Shown here piece by piece: positions 50,011 to 62,032 of a stretch of DNA of 64,000 bases (position 1 is the first letter of the stretch; each line of letters begins with the position of its first letter). Source of the DNA: Zelopaecilomyces penicillatus (taxonomy: Eukaryota > Ascomycota > Sordariomycetes > Hypocreales > Pseudodiploosporaceae); assembly GCA_005765155.1 (NCBI GenBank), contig VCCP01000002.1:1736001-1800000 (forward strand), given 5' to 3'. The notes beneath the pieces were generated by a model. It ran no database searches, was not told the origin of the DNA, and saw only the letters and a program-made list of their open reading frames with translations. The translations under genes and the position numbers were made by a program.

Positions 50011-52160
50011 CTCGCGTCTTTGTTTTCTACTCGATTCAAATGATGCAGTTCGTAATCAAAGGAGGTAGCAAAGTTGTCGGACATATGATGGCTTCTGAAC
50101 TGAAAGTGTGAACTGTCTTGTTGATAGATAAAAGATTGTGGGGAAACAGGGGCAGATAGACCGAGACTGTGTAGGAAACGAGGGATATACGATTGTTAAG
50201 CTACGACTGCTACAGCTTCTTTCAAAGAAAACAGGCTCTGCTAGCAAGGGTGGCTCGAACCAAGTGCGAGTATCAATCTGATCACAGAGTTGAGATTAAT
50301 CTAAAAGTGGATTCTATGTCGACGACTGCCGGGGCTTACTCGTGGCGTACTAGATTGCGCCTGAGGGCTGGACTAGACGTAGTGGCTCAGGTATCGCCCT
50401 TGCTATGTTTGGATGCGACGCAGTGGACCAACCGCGGCAAAGGAAGCCAGCCCGTATGTTATTTTTCGAAGTGCTTCCGAAGAATACAGAACACAGAATG
50501 AGGAAGGAGTTGTGTTTGATGGAGCAAGCCTTTGTATTGATATATTGAAAAGTGTCTGCAGGTCATAGGCATGGAGATTGACAAGTGTTATTGCCGCAGG
50601 GGTTGAAGACACGCATGTCTTGAAAACAAGATCTGAGCTCAGGGGTGGGCATTTGGCATCGGGGAAGGTAGGCTGAGATGTGGGCAGAGGGAGAGAACTT
50701 GAAAGGCATTGGCCCACTCCTAAAGCTTGAATGAGTACCGTACATATGTACCGTATGGGTCGGTTCGATTGTGAGTGTTCCTGGGGCAGGAATGTGCATC
50801 GGTAGTTTTGTTCCTATTGGAGTTGCCATCGGCGGTGTGCACCGGGATGGTTGAGGGTGAACGGTGGCGCTCACAAGCTCTCCAGGGGTGTAAAGGCCAG
50901 GGGTTGAAGTCGGGGATGTGGATTTAGAGAAAGGTGAACGAAGCACTATAACTACTAAGCTAAAAGGGTAAATGGGGTGTATAGATGCGACTCAGTCGGC
51001 GTGAGTCTAGCAGACTGCTCAAATTGGCTATGTTGGAGAAATCGGAGAGAATCGCCAGGGAGAAAGATTAAAGGGCTTTTTGTCACTTCAGGCATACCGG
51101 GGAACTCCTAAACAGTCCACAGACTTCCAAGCCCCTTTCCCAAAATTGCGCCTTTGCCTCTCACTTTTCCTATCTCAGCTTGGGGATGGACGATGATGTG
51201 GACGAGTAGCTGAGTCGGAGCCGAGTGGACATGATGTGGCTGCAACACTTCAAAGGGCCCTGATCTAACTCCATTTATGAACGGTAGCTATCGAGGATAG
51301 ATGCCTGTCTTTCTCGGCGTCGTCCACAGACAAACCGTATGACCAGGTTTAGTAGCCCACAGTTGCCGCTGCGATAGTCTGCCAGGAAGAACTTTTATGC
51401 TTCCACTTCCATTCCCCTTTGGATTACATGGATCCCTGAACTTGTCAGTTTTCACAGGTTATTGTTGTCATCTGCTGTAAGCTGTGATCTCGTGCCCCCT
51501 CCCCCAGATCTAAACATCGGCAGGCTCGCAGCTCCATCATGGGAAAACCATCGACGGGTTTTCCGCAATTGCCCCACGACCCCTATTTGCCCTGGTACTG
51601 TTCGGTGGACTGATAGAGGCGTGGATTATGGGGATATGAATAATTGACACCTCATGCATCGGCCGCCAAGCCTTGTTTGTATTCGCAGCAGGACTGAGGT
51701 TTACTCATTGTTGAAATCATGTAAACACATGATCATTCTCCAACTAATCCGATAAATCAAGCTTTAGACTTTCGCGCATTGTGAAATGATGTAATGTCAA
51801 TATCGATGAAGATTAAGATGAAGATGACCGTGTCTAGAAATGTACAGCAGGCGTCCAAGTGAACGCCAGTGAATGAGAGAATCCTGGGAGCAGCGCGATG
51901 GTAAAAGTCAAATCATAACGGACGCGCTCGAAGGCTCTTGCAAAGTTTCAAAGCCACACCTAGTCTTGGTAACTCATGCGAGATTTACAATGGGCTGGCC
52001 TTGTTGGAGGGTTGGGTTGGCGCGGAAGGAGAAATACATACATACCTTGGCCATGTTGCATCCATAAATGGGATGGCCGACACCTGTGCTAACAGTACTT
52101 TGTTAATACTTGGTATGAGGAAGTTTTCAAGAAACAAGGACTCTCTTGTCTTTTACTACT

Positions 52161-52620
52161 AGGTAGTCGTAGTAGGTAGTAGATCTAGTAGAAGAAAGTA
52201 ATGATCGCTGCCAAACAACTCGTGGCGGCCGGCACGAACTACAAGAATTATGCCCCTTGCCCCTGTACGGTGTACCCACACCTACTGGAAGGTTTTTAGC
52301 AACGATTGCTCCTGCTACGAGTGCTGCCAACCAGCCTAAGAAGACTTACTAAATTAGCAAGCGGTACCTCAACAATCATGGAAACACCTGGAAATAGGTA
52401 AGAGGTACCTACTACCTATAGCTTCAATCCTAGATTCCTGGGCAAGTACCTGACGGTCAGCGCATCCCGACATGCAGCCAGTATCCAGTACCTATAGTAC
52501 CTTGATGGACTTCTACCTTATACCTACTACTTCCCTCCAGGCATCTGCCTAGTACCTTCCTAGAAGATGTGTATCGGATACTTACTTGGTATTCAGGTAG
52601 GTAACTACCTAAGGTACCTA
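52161..52620. repeat. AGGTA/TACCT pentamer cluster
   Basis: I count about 18 copies of AGGTA or its complement TACCT in 460 nt, often as AGGTACCTA or CTACCTA; about one would be expected by chance. No longer repeat unit is evident. Confidence 0.65.
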
Positions 52621-53087
52621 CTGGGCTCATCACAGTTCACTATTGTATTAACTGCCAGGAGTATCACGAGTCAGGTCTCGGCAGGTGCCGGCAAATCAGC
52701 CACCCCACCCCACCCCCAGAGAAATAAATTGATAATAGGGCTCAGGCATAAACTGTCATGCTAATTAACAGTCCCAGCCGTCAATACCGCGTGGCAACCG
52801 CTGCGTGCCACCTCCACGACACCTTGTACAACGGGCTATTATGATGTGATGTATCGCAGGACCTAAGAACGTCAAGGCAGCTAGTGGACGCCGCACCCAT
52901 CAACTCTCACCGTTCTAGCCGGTTCTTTTTAAACTGATGGGTCTTCGACAGAGCTGATTTACGGTCTCTCAGTTCAGTGCCATCGCTAGATCACATTGAG
53001 TTGATCCTCCAAACCCCTCTCTGACACCACTTTACCCCAGCTTGTTCTCAAATGCTCACCATATCGTCGCGCCTGGGGGTGGAATCG

Positions 53088-53104
53088 GCCGGCCTTCGGC
53101 CGGC
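53088..53104. repeat. GC-rich perfect inverted repeat
   Basis: GCCGGCC and GGCCGGC flank a TTC spacer, a 7-bp stem with a 3-nt loop, alone in a non-coding region. It could be a dyad protein site or a structural element. Confidence 0.6.
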
Positions 53105-55708
53105 GCCACTTCAAAATAGCGCCGAGGTGGTGGACACCTAAGAAAATGGACGTTTGTCGCCCTACAAGGCGTCAAGGGCCTGCATTGAGTTCCCGTCCCT
53201 GGATGTGCTTCGGTATCGTTTAGCCGGAATTGGTGACATATTACAATCCTCTAGTTCACCGTTGTGAACTTGTGATGTTGGTGCAACTCCTGGTCCCTGC
53301 GCATCAGACGGTCATCGGGCCGTATCCCCGTCGGCTCCGGTTCTCGACACTGGTTCCACGGTTCCGCCCATTTTTGACGGTACAGATTTCGCCATTTCAT
53401 CCAAACTTCACCATTTTCAGCCTGCCGACGACAGTGCACCTGTCATCTGCTTCCATACATAGTTAGTGGACACACAGCTAAAATCCAAGCCAGGACTATC
53501 ATATTACCATGGCTAAATTCGGTGAGTTCCCAGGCCAGAGCCGTTGGATTGCCACGCCTCTCTGTCGCCTGTCAACATGAGTTAAGCCTCACTTCAAGCC
53601 TCCAACGGGTCTACGAGGAACTTTTCCCAGTAGCTTGAATCGTGGGTCACTCTCGGACATTCGGGAAAATTTGTAGTAAACGACTATATCCAAGGGTTAG
53701 CGTTCCAAGATGCTCACGGTCAACATGAAACAAAACCATCTGCATGTTTCCGCAGTTCTGGAGGAACACCTTTAGCTTTAGCCACCCACGCCAAGGTAAC
53801 CCGTTGATCCCCCAATGCCCATATTCGAGCCCACATTTGATCGACAATCGATGCTGCTCATCACGTCAAGCACACTGTATTATCAGGATGGTGGCGTTCG
53901 CGGAATGTTCCGCCTGGAGCTTCTGGACCGGCAGCACTCTTTGAAACCCAATTAACCCTGGACTGGTAAAATGCGGGCCGAGAAATATAACTAAACTGTA
54001 ATAGAACCGGTTAATATCATCTACTATTCTGCCACTGCCGAGGTTGAGGGCTCAGCTGTAATCATTTGCCGTTTGTGCATCTGAAACCGTGTTGGTCGAT
54101 TTGGAGGGAAAAAAGCTAAAGCCGGTAATACCAACACCCGGTGGCGGAACTTGCCGTCTAAAGGGGGTCAATTGAATTGACTTAGTAGTAGTATCAAGGT
54201 TATTAATAGTTTATTTTTTTTGGAGGCTCGAGTTTGCCAAGGCTGCTTGAGGCTATTCGGATCTATATCTTTGGTTGCCGGTAAATTGTTCATGGAAGCG
54301 TAAACGATGTAGGCATAAATCCTCATGAGCTTGACACAGCATTGCTATCTTGGACAGCACCGGTGCTGTTGTTTCTGGTCATGCTTTGGAATAAACAGTA
54401 ACTGGCAAAAGGACCATATCATAACGTTCCAGCCCAATCAGTTGTTGTCTGACCTTTCCTACTATAACAAGGCCACCGGCTCATATACATGTCTGTGCTA
54501 GTGAAAAAAAGGACAATGACGCGAGAGTACTGTCAAAGAGCTTATGGAAGGTAATAATCTGGGCTTCTGGGTTATCACATTGGTTATTATGTTGGTGGTG
54601 TGGATGCGGCTGTTTAAGTTTCCGGTTTGACCTGAAGATCTACCTGGCCCGGGCAGATCCCCGTCGGCTGCTACCTTACTATCTTATGACAGCCATTCTC
54701 AATAAAGCTGACACATTGAAATCGACTTATTCCGGCACTGAATTCTAGATGGGGCCCCGTGTCTTCAGCCCCATCAACAGACCTACTTAACACAGTCAAA
54801 ATGCCACCGAGGTTGGTGGATGTACTATGATAAACCTGACTCGAAATTGCCATGTGCTTGATTTCGGGCCCATCAGTTCCCGTAGCAGATAGAAAATGTG
54901 CCTCTTATGCTGCCTCTACTCTACTGGACTGCGGTGGGTAACGGTATTCAATTTGCCGAAAACTGTTTTGCTGCAGCTGTACGCATAGCCCACCGCTCTT
55001 TATCTCACTGTGTGGCATTGTTCGCTTGTGTCACAGTTCAGGCTTTTTTGTTTCGCCGGTCATATTTCTACCATGGATATTAGCCTTAAAATCTATATAG
55101 CTCTCTAAGCTTGACCACATAGACAGGGATTGATAATTGGGGGTGGTTTCCCAGAGCACGGCTGCTCTCGGCTTCTCAACAGATGGTGCAATTCCCCAGA
55201 CTGCAATACCATTTGCATCAATCACCCCCCATCCCCCAAAGGCTTATCGTCAAACCACATGTTACGTACTTCTGTCAAGGTGGAGGTGTGGCGCATGCCC
55301 TTTTTAAAGCTCATAAATGACTGGTATTTCCGTGCCCCGTCTTTTGCCGTTATTTGTTAGTGCCAAGCTAAATAGCAAATCTTCTAGAAAGTCAGAAATT
55401 AACCCTCATTGCTCCGACATGGTTCTTCATCTAGCAAGGTGAAAAATTTGAGCTCATGGTTTCGAGCCTTCCATAATTTTCAATAAGGTTTGGTTGAAGG
55501 GTAGAGAATCAATGTATTATTTGGTTCATCAACCATAGCCGACGCTGCCCGAAATGAATATCTCGCATACATTTTAGTGTTCTATATCCAATATAGAGTA
55601 GACCTGTCCATGAACGCCACATCCCCGGATATCTCGCCAGTAGAGACTGGCACCAATAGCTACAAGATGACAGATAGAGATTGCGCCATTAATTCCAATA
55701 TTATGGCA

Positions 55709-58451
55709 TCAATCAAGGTTTGCCGGCAGCCATCCGCCCCGGCTCAGCGACGTCAATGATGCTCCTAAGCCTTCGAAAGCATTCATTTGTTCATTGTTGC
55801 CCGACTGTATATGATTGACACCTTCATCTCGGTTGCTGCCAAACATGAAAACAGAGCCTCCTGCCATTGGTTGTCTCATGTCCCAGCTTTCAAAACTTTG
55901 TTGGAGTCTTGCGCTATCACTCAGCATCCAGTCTCGGCTGTCAATATTAACCCCCTGGGCAGGAGATCCATTTCTCATGTCGGTTTGGCTCAGGTGATCC
56001 GAATTCAAGCCATTGCGGTTACCAGAGGATAGTCTCTGAGAGCTTGATGGCATTGACATGGGAAGGTGCTGATTCCATCCGCCCATCATTCCATTGGTGA
56101 ATGGCACATTTGAGGAAGCTACCGACTCAATAACTGGCCGGGTTTGGAGAATATTGGTCCCCGTCATCGCCGGCAGAGGCCCATTCATTGATATGCGTTC
56201 TCCAATGGAGGTCTGCAACACCGGCTGAGTTAGATGCGCTGGAGATGGCTGGTTAGGCTGCCCGTAATCTTGTCGGTTAGCTGATGGCGCACCGTCCTCG
56301 GAGTGCAATGGCGATGTTGTAGCCGTCGTGGTTGATCTTGGGGAGGGAACATCGGAGGTACTGTAATACTCATACTTCTCGTCTGTTCGTTGCAGCACGA
56401 GGGTGGCATCTTCTGGAAGCTCACACCTCCACTTGCGCGCCAGAACACTCAGTATGCTAAGAGTGCGTCTTGCGCAGGGCCAATCCTCAGCAATCTCTTC
56501 AAGATGCTTGAGACCATGTGTTATATCTCGCTTTGCCGTTTTCTCGGGCAGATTAAGCAGGTGAATCGTGCAGGCACTGTGTATCATATATACAGCAATA
56601 TTGCAAATTTGGCGCAGGTTCCACGTCTTCTTGTATAGCCTCATGAGTTTGGAGATGGCACCGGCATTCGAAGTACATATTCTGCGGGGGGAAATGTGTG
56701 ATGGAAGAGGAGACGCATTGGGTTTATACTTCAAAAATGGTCTAAAGAGGTGTATGTATTGGAGATGGAAGAACATGCTAAAATAGGTTAGTTATAGCAT
56801 TAAGTCCCACCACTACATTGAGGGGTGGGCGGGGGGTTGAAGGAATCTACTTCACTCACTGTATCAGTATAACGTTAGGTAACTGCCCCTCCTTCGGCTC
56901 AAACTCTTTAGGCAAGTCTCTTCGCCACTCCTCCAGCCGCTGATGGAGTTCTCCAAGCTTTTTCAACTCCACCGCTTTGCTAATGGATCTTTTGACTTGA
57001 CGGGGGTGGTAGAAGAAGATGAGCAGGTCGCTACTTATCTCACAAAGCTTGAATAGTTGTAAGGCAACAGCACGCGTCCGGCATGGCTGCGCAAGAGTCT
57101 CATCAAAGCCTTTGTCAGTAAAAGGAGCCCACATGGCGGAGTCCTCATCTGGAAAGACGTCTATGCTGGAGACATTGAATGAATTCTTGGGAATCTGAGG
57201 CAAGCGTCCAAGATAATTGGACCAACATTTATCGAAGAGAAAACACCCCCAAAAGGTAATTCGCCTGGCATCCACCTCCTCATCACTCAAGTGTTCTTTG
57301 TCTAGTCCTGTCACGTCAAGATTTAGGCCGATATCCAGAGCCATGCGAAAGCTCATACCACTATACACCCAGCCCTTGGCCTCTCGAGCACAGCCAGCTT
57401 CGCGGACAGACATAAGAGCCAAAGCTTGAACTGTGACAAGCCGAGGTTTTTCGTACTCATCGTTCTCAATGATGAGGCGCTTAGCTTCCGCAAAGAAATG
57501 ATCGCCCTTCGTCCTACTGTCGCCAGGTGAAGCATAGGCGCCGGGAATATCGGTAAAATGACAGCCGAGTGCCAACATAGTATTAACCAACAGCGAGGAG
57601 CAATAGGCCGTGCTACCCGATCTCAAACGCACCGGACCAGCCATGAAGTCGCGCCAGAACAGCTTCTTGGATAACGTTGTGAAATAAGGAAAGTGATAAT
57701 TGAAATACATATTTATCAGGTGAAGAGTAAGATGAGAATCGGTTGTGACTTGAGTCCATGCAGTGATAGGATTTTCACCTGGAATAAGCTGCTCAGGGAG
57801 CGCATCGGTGCCGTATCCGTTGTGGGGATCACCAAGATAGATAAGATGAGATGTGCCACCTATGTATCGGACAGAACCATTCTCCAGGCGGAGCTCGCCC
57901 ATCTTTCCGGCCAACTCCCTCTCACCATCAACATCCAGATCTGGAAAGATGTCGTCATCAGCCTGGTCATGGTTTAAAATGCCCAGTTCGGTGCCATGCT
58001 TGAGAATGTCTTGAGCCACAGCATCAAGGCTATCGCATGTTCTGATCTTCTTGACAATATCAGGGACTTCCTCTTCTTCGGCATTCAAAATAGCTTCAAT
58101 AAGAATCTGAAGGGTCGAGGCCTGAGCCTTCATGCTATCTACCTTTTCCCGATAGACCCCCTTCCGGCGATGGTCCGAATTGGGATTGTAGATGCACTCA
58201 GTGCCGTAGACGCTGGCGCAGGCGGCGCAGCTAGGAAGAGCGCCATCGCACTTCGACTTGCGCCGCCGACAGGCAATACAAGCGGTGCTGATGCATCTCC
58301 GTTTCTGGTTCATGGACGAGTCGCCACCCCGCCGGGATTTCTTTTTGGGGGCAGTAGTTGGTGTCACAGAAGCGGACGAACTGCCTGGCATAATGTGCAT
58401 ATCTGATAGCCCTGAACTCGCAGACATGTTCATGTCGTCCGCGCCATCCAT
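55709..58451 (-). CDS. Zn2Cys6 transcription factor, NirA/NIT4-like
   Basis: Two exons, 56860-58451 and 55709-56777, give 886 aa; ATG at 58449-58451 (MDGADDMNMS). The zinc cluster is C58, C61, C68, C75, C78, C86 (STACIACRRRKSKCDGALP), followed by CIYNPNSDHRRKGVYREK and a short coiled linker. The fungal-specific homology region (about 250-600) contains YCSSLLVNTMLALGCHFTD, REAGCAREAKGWVYSGMSF and RRITFWGCFLFDKCWSNYLGR. The intron interrupts IHMFFHLQYIHLFRPFLKY. The C-terminal third is Ser/Asn/Gln-rich. This overall pattern is that of the family annotated as nitrate-assimilation regulator NirA (A. nidulans) or NIT4, activators of nitrate and nitrite reductase genes together with AreA. Several paralogs share it, so the target pathway is likely but not proved; no nitrate genes lie in the window. 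Confidence 0.87.
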
Positions 58452-61400
58452 AGTAAAAGCCGGTAAGAACAACAATATCGCCTTAAAGCGGGCTGTCTTG
58501 AGGGATGGAGAGGGTGAAAATGATGGACCAATCGCCTTAGGTGGGTTCCCGAAATTCCAACTAGTGACCAGAAGCGATTGTATGGAAAATGGAAAGAATA
58601 AGTGAGGAAAGTCGAGAAGGGACTTCTGGGGCTCGGGAATCTGACAAGCACACGGCTCGATGCCCTTTGCCGACGAGCAGTAGTTGTTATTGTACGCTCA
58701 TGGTGCGGTTCTGAGCCAAGAGCTGCTCGCCGGGGCGCAACGCGACTCTGTCCGACGATACCAGTGATGTCGATTGGTGTGGTTCAGGCCTGTGAAGCAA
58801 GACACTGACACTCCAGGTGGCGTTGGGGGCGGCGGAAAGAGTTCCTTGTCTCTGTCCTTGGAAGACCGAAGGCGGGGGAAAAAGGGTGGGTGCAGTCCCA
58901 GGGTTTTGCTGAGCGTGGAAGGTGAGAAGTATGGCAATACAGGCAACAGGCGGGTGAAACAACGTCTGCGTGCGATTGGCGTGATGGAGCGGATGGAGAA
59001 CTGAATGGCCTGGTCGGTGAAAAATATTCAGGATGCAAGTGGGTGGTGTGATGAAGACAAGTTAGAAGTGCTGCATGGGAACGAAAACCAGTGCTAGCTG
59101 GACACTGTATGTGGAAAGCGCGGAACTGGAATTCAACAATAAGAGCAGCACCAGCAATATGAATGGCGGGATTAAGCTTTTGAGTTAGCGGGCAGTTGGA
59201 CCTCAGTAGGGGGGGGGAATGGTGGCGATGCTTGCGGGCTGGGCGGCGACGATAGTTGTGTGAGATGGATGGACGGACGGAAGGATGGACCATGGATGGA
59301 CCATGGATGGATCACGGATGGATCGTGGATGGATCGTGGATGGCTGGAAACTTGGAACCGGTCGCGCTTGGTGTTGGACATGGATCGAGGCTGCCTGCTA
59401 GTAGTCTCTGGCGATGCCTGCCTTGGTGGACTATGGGCTACTGCCCGCTAGCCCAGGACTACTAGCTAGCATCAAGGTGACAATTACTAAGAGGCAGGCT
59501 GTTCCCAATGCCATCCGAGTTCTCACAGGTACTACTACCACTCACTACCAGTACTCGAAGGGCTTTCGGTTCATCACCAAACAGATGTGTACCTATTCAT
59601 TAGAAAGACACATGGCATGCGATCTCCATTGCTAAATGCGGTCTTCCAGGCTCTAGGGACCAGCGCAGCAGTAGAACTTGCTAATATGGCTTGGCAGGAG
59701 AACATCCTTCGACCCAACCTCACACGCCAGCGCTGACAAATTCCAAGTTACATGTTTTGACGTAACAGCATCCATATTCTGCAAAATTATATCGGCTGCT
59801 TTGTTCTACCGTAGACCGTATCATGGGGACTCAACCAGGAATGGCGATGAACGCCCGTGGCCGTTATTGCTCTTATAACTGATTGGATTTACTTTACTTG
59901 CCTCTTTCCCCAACATCCGATGTGTGGCTAATATACAATTAATTAATCCCAAGGCCACATGCCGACTCTATGCCTCTGTGGCTCTGCCACTTGTTCAGCC
60001 CTTCATCAATACCAAAATGCTCATCATACAAAGGGCATGTCCATTTTCAATCACAAGCATATGGATCAAAACGGATACGAGACTTGACAAACTGACCGGT
60101 CTCGGCGATATGGCCGCTCCGGCTTGGGCCTGGAGATTGTGACCTTGGCGCAGGCGAAACGGCGGGACATCTGCTTGAGTCGTGGCATATCCACTAGCCG
60201 CGACAAATACCCAGACTCGTACATATGGCCACCCGTGAGAGTAGACAGTAGACTGTGTATGGTTGCAATTTGCAAGATGCTTAGGTCCAGACCGTAGGGA
60301 GTACAGAGGTAGGGCTGCATTACGGACAAATCGCGTTGTTTGCCGGGTTTAAGATGGGTGTATGCTAATTACCCAACTCATGCTCTAGTCCAGGTGCAGT
60401 ATCTGCATGGATCGCTAGGGCTGCTAGGCACACCAGTTATAAGCAAACTAACTTGCTAATAAGATGGCTAATGTTATAGCAGTTCACTTATTGGATGTGA
60501 ATGGATTACTACTACTACCTTCTCCAGACTCTACTGCATGTCCACGTTGACGGCCAACATCCGAGCTACTGTAATCCTGATCGACACGCCGCCTACGCTG
60601 GCCAAGCTGGCAATTAATGGGATTGTGAATGGATCTTGTGGTATGGAGAGAGGGCATTTGGCAATGGATGTGTTCGTCTTATACTGAAGATATTTGGTTA
60701 ACGAATAATGGCGCCCGTCGGCCATGACGGTATTTCAGGGGCATTTGGGCGATCTGTGCTTGAACTAGGAAGCTTTCTCTCTCGCTTTGCCTCCTTTCTG
60801 GCGATTTACATGTATAGTAATCAGAACCAACAGCCTTGGTTGTCCTGATCACATGAAAAGCGCTACGTGTACATGTGGAGGTGTAAAGCATTAAACAAGG
60901 CGCGCTCGTAGCGGGAAAGCCTTTCGGCATGTCCGACGCATTCGTGTTAGTTTCGATGACGACGATGGAAACACACTAGGTGGGTTGAGGGCAGTCACTC
61001 TTCTTGCTCCAGGGCGAAGACGACGATTATTATGACTCTCCTGACGGATGTCGGGGTCGGCATCTCGGGCCAGCGTCACATTTGACAAGATGCCGTGTTC
61101 TTCGAAGGCACATCGGGCCAGTGCTGCCTGTTTCGGGCGCCCAAGTCAGCTTGTTCCACATATGGAAGAGCCCTCACCTTCCATCCCAGGGCTAGCCGTA
61201 GTTGGACAGAATCCAGAACATCACCCATCCAAGAGCCATCTGATTTCCATCTGGGTCTCGATCCATCCTCTCCTTCCCCCTAGGTCAGCCACAGACGATG
61301 GCGCAATGAAGCATCAAGGGACCTCTCTCGCCTGATCAAGAAGCACATCACTAGTTCGCAACCCGCTTCCCGGGAAAGTGGCTGCCAGCCGATCACCCGC

Positions 61401-62032
61401 ACACGGGTATCTCGGCCCCAGGACGTCTAGTCTCACACAGTCGCAGACTTCTCGGAAGAGCTAGTCTGGGAGCGATGGACGACCATCTGGCCCAGGCTGC
61501 CAAACCACTGGCTTGGCAGCATTGTCGACAACAAAAGTGCCCCTGTGTTTGGTGGCGTCTTTGTTGTTCAAATGTCAGCATGGTGGATTCTCAACGAAGG
61601 AGCGGGAAGTAATCTGCATTCTAGAAACTAACTTCGCGTCGCGAGATCGGGGCTTAAAAGCCAATCTCATTAATGCTCTCGGCCGAACTGACGGATCCCT
61701 CTGCAGTCTTCCTGGAAACCTACCCCTTTGTGCTGACAGTATGCGTCTAGGTACCTAGCGACTTCGTCAGCCAAATCGTCGGAAATCCTACATTGACAGT
61801 TGAAATTGGAAATAAATATGCATCGATTCATCATGTGTTCACGTGCTCGTGTAGAACAAGAATGCACGTGGATCTATTATACATCGTGGAGACACGCATA
61901 AAACAGCCTACCCCGACATCGCTAGAAACAGATACACATAATCTACACATCATCGTGTTCCCGTTGCTTCCATTGTTTGAAGCACAATGCGTCAAGACCT
62001 GGCTGTTCCACCACCCGCAGCGCCACCTGGGT
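58452..62032. other. 3.6 kb gene-free stretch upstream of the NirA-like gene
   Basis: Only short unsupported frames. It holds an 11-bp minisatellite at 59284-59344, a G run at 59210-59217 and scattered CTACTA-type triplets (59525-59550 and 60505-60520). It must include the promoter of the NirA-like gene at its left end and the 3' UTR of the uS4m gene at its right end. Confidence 0.45.
59284..59344. repeat. 11-bp minisatellite, about 5.5 units
   Basis: Units read GATGGACCATG (two exact copies at 59284 and 59295), GATGGATCACG, then GATGGATCGTG twice, then a partial. The period is exactly 11 bp, so successive copies diverge by one or two bases. Confidence 0.85.

Larger units (their letters stand above)
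50011..55708. other. 5.7 kb gene-free stretch upstream of xyr1
   Basis: This is the longest gap in the window; it lies between the xyr1 start and the 3' end of the NirA-like gene. Frames of up to 127 codons (50563-50946, -) are low-complexity and unsupported. Notable contents are an AGGTA/TACCT cluster (52161-52620) and a GC palindrome (53088-53104). At 53509 an ATG in good context is followed at once by GTGAGT, but no usable second exon follows. There is no A+T-rich block suggesting RIP-mutated repeats. It presumably carries xyr1 regulatory DNA. Confidence 0.45.

Noticed and set aside
50563..50946. 127-codon minus-strand frame upstream of xyr1
   Set aside because: Pro/Thr/Ser-rich with no domain; could be leader or promoter DNA, not enough to call a gene.
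53509..53640. ATG in good context followed at once by a GTGAGT donor (MAKFG)
   Set aside because: Every nearby acceptor leads straight to an in-frame stop; no second exon could be found.
50011..55708. A RIP-mutated transposon relic as the cause of the gene-free gap
   Set aside because: There is no strong A+T bias, no TpA excess obvious by eye and no recognisable transposase or reverse-transcriptase fragments.
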